DNA from: an uncultured Bacteroidales bacterium
GTDB taxonomy: Bacteria; Bacteroidota; Bacteroidia; Bacteroidales; Bacteroidaceae
NCBI GenBank assembly: GCA_902778265.1
Contig: CACYXI010000026.1
Coordinates: 1 to 33,809, forward strand
Reading direction: 5' to 3'
Length of the DNA: 33,809 nt
Below the pieces are notes generated by a model that saw only the letters and a list, made by a program, of their open reading frames with translations, did not search any database and had not been told where the DNA came from. This document shows positions 32,569-33,809 of this stretch, piece by piece. Position numbers and translations under genes: made by a program. Position 1 is the stretch's first letter. Each line of letters starts with the position of its first letter.

Positions 32569-32653
32569 CTCCATCGCTGCTCCATCGCTTGTCCATCGCT
32601 GCTCCATCGTTTCGATGGACTAACGATGGAGTAACGATGGAGTAACGATGGAG
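32569..32653. repeat. Near-perfect inverted repeat of CTCCATCGCTG words
   Basis: The left arm 32569-32609 has four tandem TCCATCG words; the right arm 32613-32653 has four CGATGGA words spaced by GTAA. The loop is only TTT. It lies between the radical SAM promoter and the end of the next gene. Confidence 0.93.
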
Positions 32654-32741
32654 TATCTTCGGACTTAGAAGGGATTTGCTTGGGAGGTACAACGGCTTTG
32701 CTTTAATAACAAATTTTAGATTTAGGGAGTTCACGACAATA

Positions 32742-33293
32742 CTATTTGTAAATATTTTTCAATTCTTCGTCATATAGCATTTTGCCTTGTTTTGTTCTCT
32801 TGTCATAGACATAGGCGCTACTTACATATTTGTAAATGTCATATATCGCGAATAATGTGTCCGTGATTAATGTTACTTGGTAATTTACAGATGCAGAAGT
32901 ATAGCCGTCTTCTTCTAAGGGACAACCGTAACAATTAGGCTGATATAACACCGTTTCTTCCATGTGGAGCTTGTAGTTTTGGGGTAAAGTAGTATGAAAG
33001 TCTTTTATCAGATTCGTGACATAATCGAGATTGTGCTTTTGGGAAGTGGAATTGAGAATGGTCATTTTGCCATTCTTTACTTCGGCATTAACTAAAATCC
33101 TTACATTCAGCTCTTCATATTGCTCAAGGTCGTAGTTATATGTCAGCGAATATTGGTCTGTGATTGTTGGTATAGTATCATTCAACCATTCGTTGAATTC
33201 TTTATATGCCTGTGTTCCTGCCTTTTTGTCTTCTTCTTGTGCAAAGATATTTTGACAGATAAGCAGGAATGCAAATATAATATACTTGTTCAT
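32742..33293 (-). CDS. Secreted protein of unknown function, tandem paralogue A
   Basis: A 183-residue protein from the ATG at 33293, which begins a clean signal peptide MNKYIIFAFLLICQNIFAQ; the upstream extension to 33362 reads through the promoter. Mature stretches include EFNEWLNDTIPTITDQYSLT, LNVRILVNAEVKNGKMTILN and AYVYDKRTKQGKMLYDEELK. It has one Cys pair (CYGC). Nothing enzymatic is recognised. The next gene upstream encodes a clear paralogue, and the downstream ends of both genes are also alike at DNA level, which shows a recent tandem duplication. Small periplasmic or surface protein families of this kind often diversify by duplication; function unknown. Confidence 0.75.
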   Translation of the reverse strand: MNKYIIFAFLLICQNIFAQEEDKKAGTQAYKEFNEWLNDTIPTITDQYSLTYNYDLEQYEELNVRILVNAEVKNGKMTILNSTSQKHNLDYVTNLIKDFHTTLPQNYKLHMEETVLYQPNCYGCPLEEDGYTSASVNYQVTLITDTLFAIYDIYKYVSSAYVYDKRTKQGKMLYDEELKNIYK

Positions 33294-33337
33294 TAGTTTC
33301 TGAAAATTTTGATTGTAAATGTTTTTTTCCCTTTTGA

Positions 33338-33345
33338 CAAAAGTA
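33338..33345 (-). promoter_or_regulatory. -7 promoter box for paralogue A
   Basis: Minus-strand TACTTTTG, 45 bp before the ATG at 33293 and 20 bp after the stop of paralogue B. No convincing -33 TTTG. Confidence 0.5.
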
Positions 33346-33364
33346 AATAAAATTCCCGACAATA

Positions 33365-33809
33365 CTATTTGTAGATTTTTTTCAATTTTTTGCCATATAT
33401 TGTTTTGCCTTGTTTGGTTCTCTTGTCATAAACATAGGCATCATCAATATATCTGTAGAATTCATATATTGCGAATAGTTTGTCTGTGGTTAATGTTACT
33501 TGGTGACTTGTCGTTGCCCACATATAAGGACTGTTGGGTAGCCAACTCTGGTGGTAAAGCACATTTTCTTCAATATGAAGTTTGTAGTTTTTGGGTAAAG
33601 CGGTATGAAATTCCTCTAATTGCCATATGACAAACTCAAGTTCGCCGTCGTCTTGTGAAGTGGAATTGAGAATTTTCATTTTCCCATTATTTACTTCTGC
33701 ATTAATTATAATCTTAACATTAAGGTCTGCGTATGCACTATCTTCTATATTTGTCAGCGAATACTGATCTGTTATTGTTGGTATAGTATCGTGCACCCAT
33801 TCCATAAAT
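33365..33809 (-). CDS. Secreted protein of unknown function, tandem paralogue B (5' end outside window)
   Basis: The frame is open to the window edge. The first Met in view (33805) is internal: the codon before it is Phe, and FMEWVHDTIPTITDQYSL aligns with FNEWLNDTIPTITDQYSL of paralogue A, which has a further 30 or so residues upstream. Shared blocks are LNVKIIINAEVNNGKMKILN, LPKNYKLHIEENVLY and DDAYVYDKRTKQGKTIYGKK. The middle is more diverged (WLPNSPYMW in place of the CYGC region), so the Cys pair of A is absent here. Signal peptide and start lie outside the window. Confidence 0.72.
   Translation of the reverse strand, partial: FMEWVHDTIPTITDQYSLTNIEDSAYADLNVKIIINAEVNNGKMKILNSTSQDDGELEFVIWQLEEFHTALPKNYKLHIEENVLYHQSWLPNSPYMWATTSHQVTLTTDKLFAIYEFYRYIDDAYVYDKRTKQGKTIYGKKLKKIYK

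Noticed and set aside
32364-32585. Longer start for the radical SAM protein
   Set aside because: It crosses a consensus promoter and unusual A/T-rich sequence; the ATG at 32363 gives the conserved family N-terminus.

Overview
The window looks like chromosome of a gut or rumen Bacteroidales species, most likely Prevotella/Segatella. The evidence is a SusC/SusD pair, many promoters of the Bacteroidetes type (TTTG, about 19-20 bp, TAnnTTTGC), a fused MurF-alanine racemase, a SusC-family barrel with a carboxypeptidase-like N-domain, and a cell-surface protein with a Prevotella-type C-terminal sorting signal. No tRNA, rRNA, CRISPR array, phage gene or transposase was seen.

Layout. 1-4.3 kb (minus): start of a probable hexuronate/mannitol dehydrogenase-type gene running off the left edge, a PL11 rhamnogalacturonan lyase, and a membrane histidine kinase with a periplasmic sugar-binding-like sensor. 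4.3-5.48 kb: a gene-free, repeat-rich stretch. 5.48-10.15 kb (minus): SusC then SusD. 10.6-11.3 kb (plus): a YjjG-type HAD nucleotidase. 11.4-13.7 kb (minus): an outer-membrane beta-barrel receptor, divergent from a membrane-anchored TPR regulator (14.06-15.68 kb, plus). 15.9-17.4 kb: a probable HipA remnant, ComF, and RecX facing it. 17.5-18.9 kb (minus): an ACS-type hexuronate transporter. 18.9-20.5 kb: a 1.6-kb gene-free repeat block. 20.5-23.1 kb (minus): a small acidic peptide gene and a large secreted GLUG-type protein, followed upstream by a candidate structured RNA of about 400 nt (23.19-23.59 kb). 23.9-24.2 kb: an orphan antitoxin-like small gene inside direct repeats. 24.6-27.1 kb: MurF-Alr. 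27.6-31.4 kb (minus): a GH2 glycosidase and a GH105 unsaturated rhamnogalacturonyl hydrolase. 31.6-32.4 kb: a COG0731-like radical SAM protein. 32.7 kb to the end: two tandem paralogous secreted proteins, the second cut by the window edge.

How the genes work together (inference from families): PL11 cuts the rhamnogalacturonan-I backbone, SusCD could import oligomers, GH105 removes the unsaturated galacturonyl end, GH2 could trim galactose side chains, the ExuT-like transporter moves hexuronates through the inner membrane, and the partial dehydrogenase-like gene could start hexuronate catabolism. The histidine kinase next to PL11 is a plausible pectin sensor. The genes are scattered between housekeeping genes rather than forming one compact locus.

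The most unusual content is non-coding. Two inverted copies of a 229-267-bp element made of four mini-hairpins plus two large hairpins lie 15 kb apart (4962-5190, 20122-20388). A second element of the same 2+2 design but unrelated sequence lies at 27218-27447. About a dozen intergenic inverted repeats are each built from a different short word, including a cluster of six perfect CATGTACATG palindromes. A 115-bp inverted-repeat leader is shared by the kinase and the transporter genes. The 23.2-23.6 kb RNA candidate has its own promoter-like start, a long-range 11-bp helix and a U-tract end.
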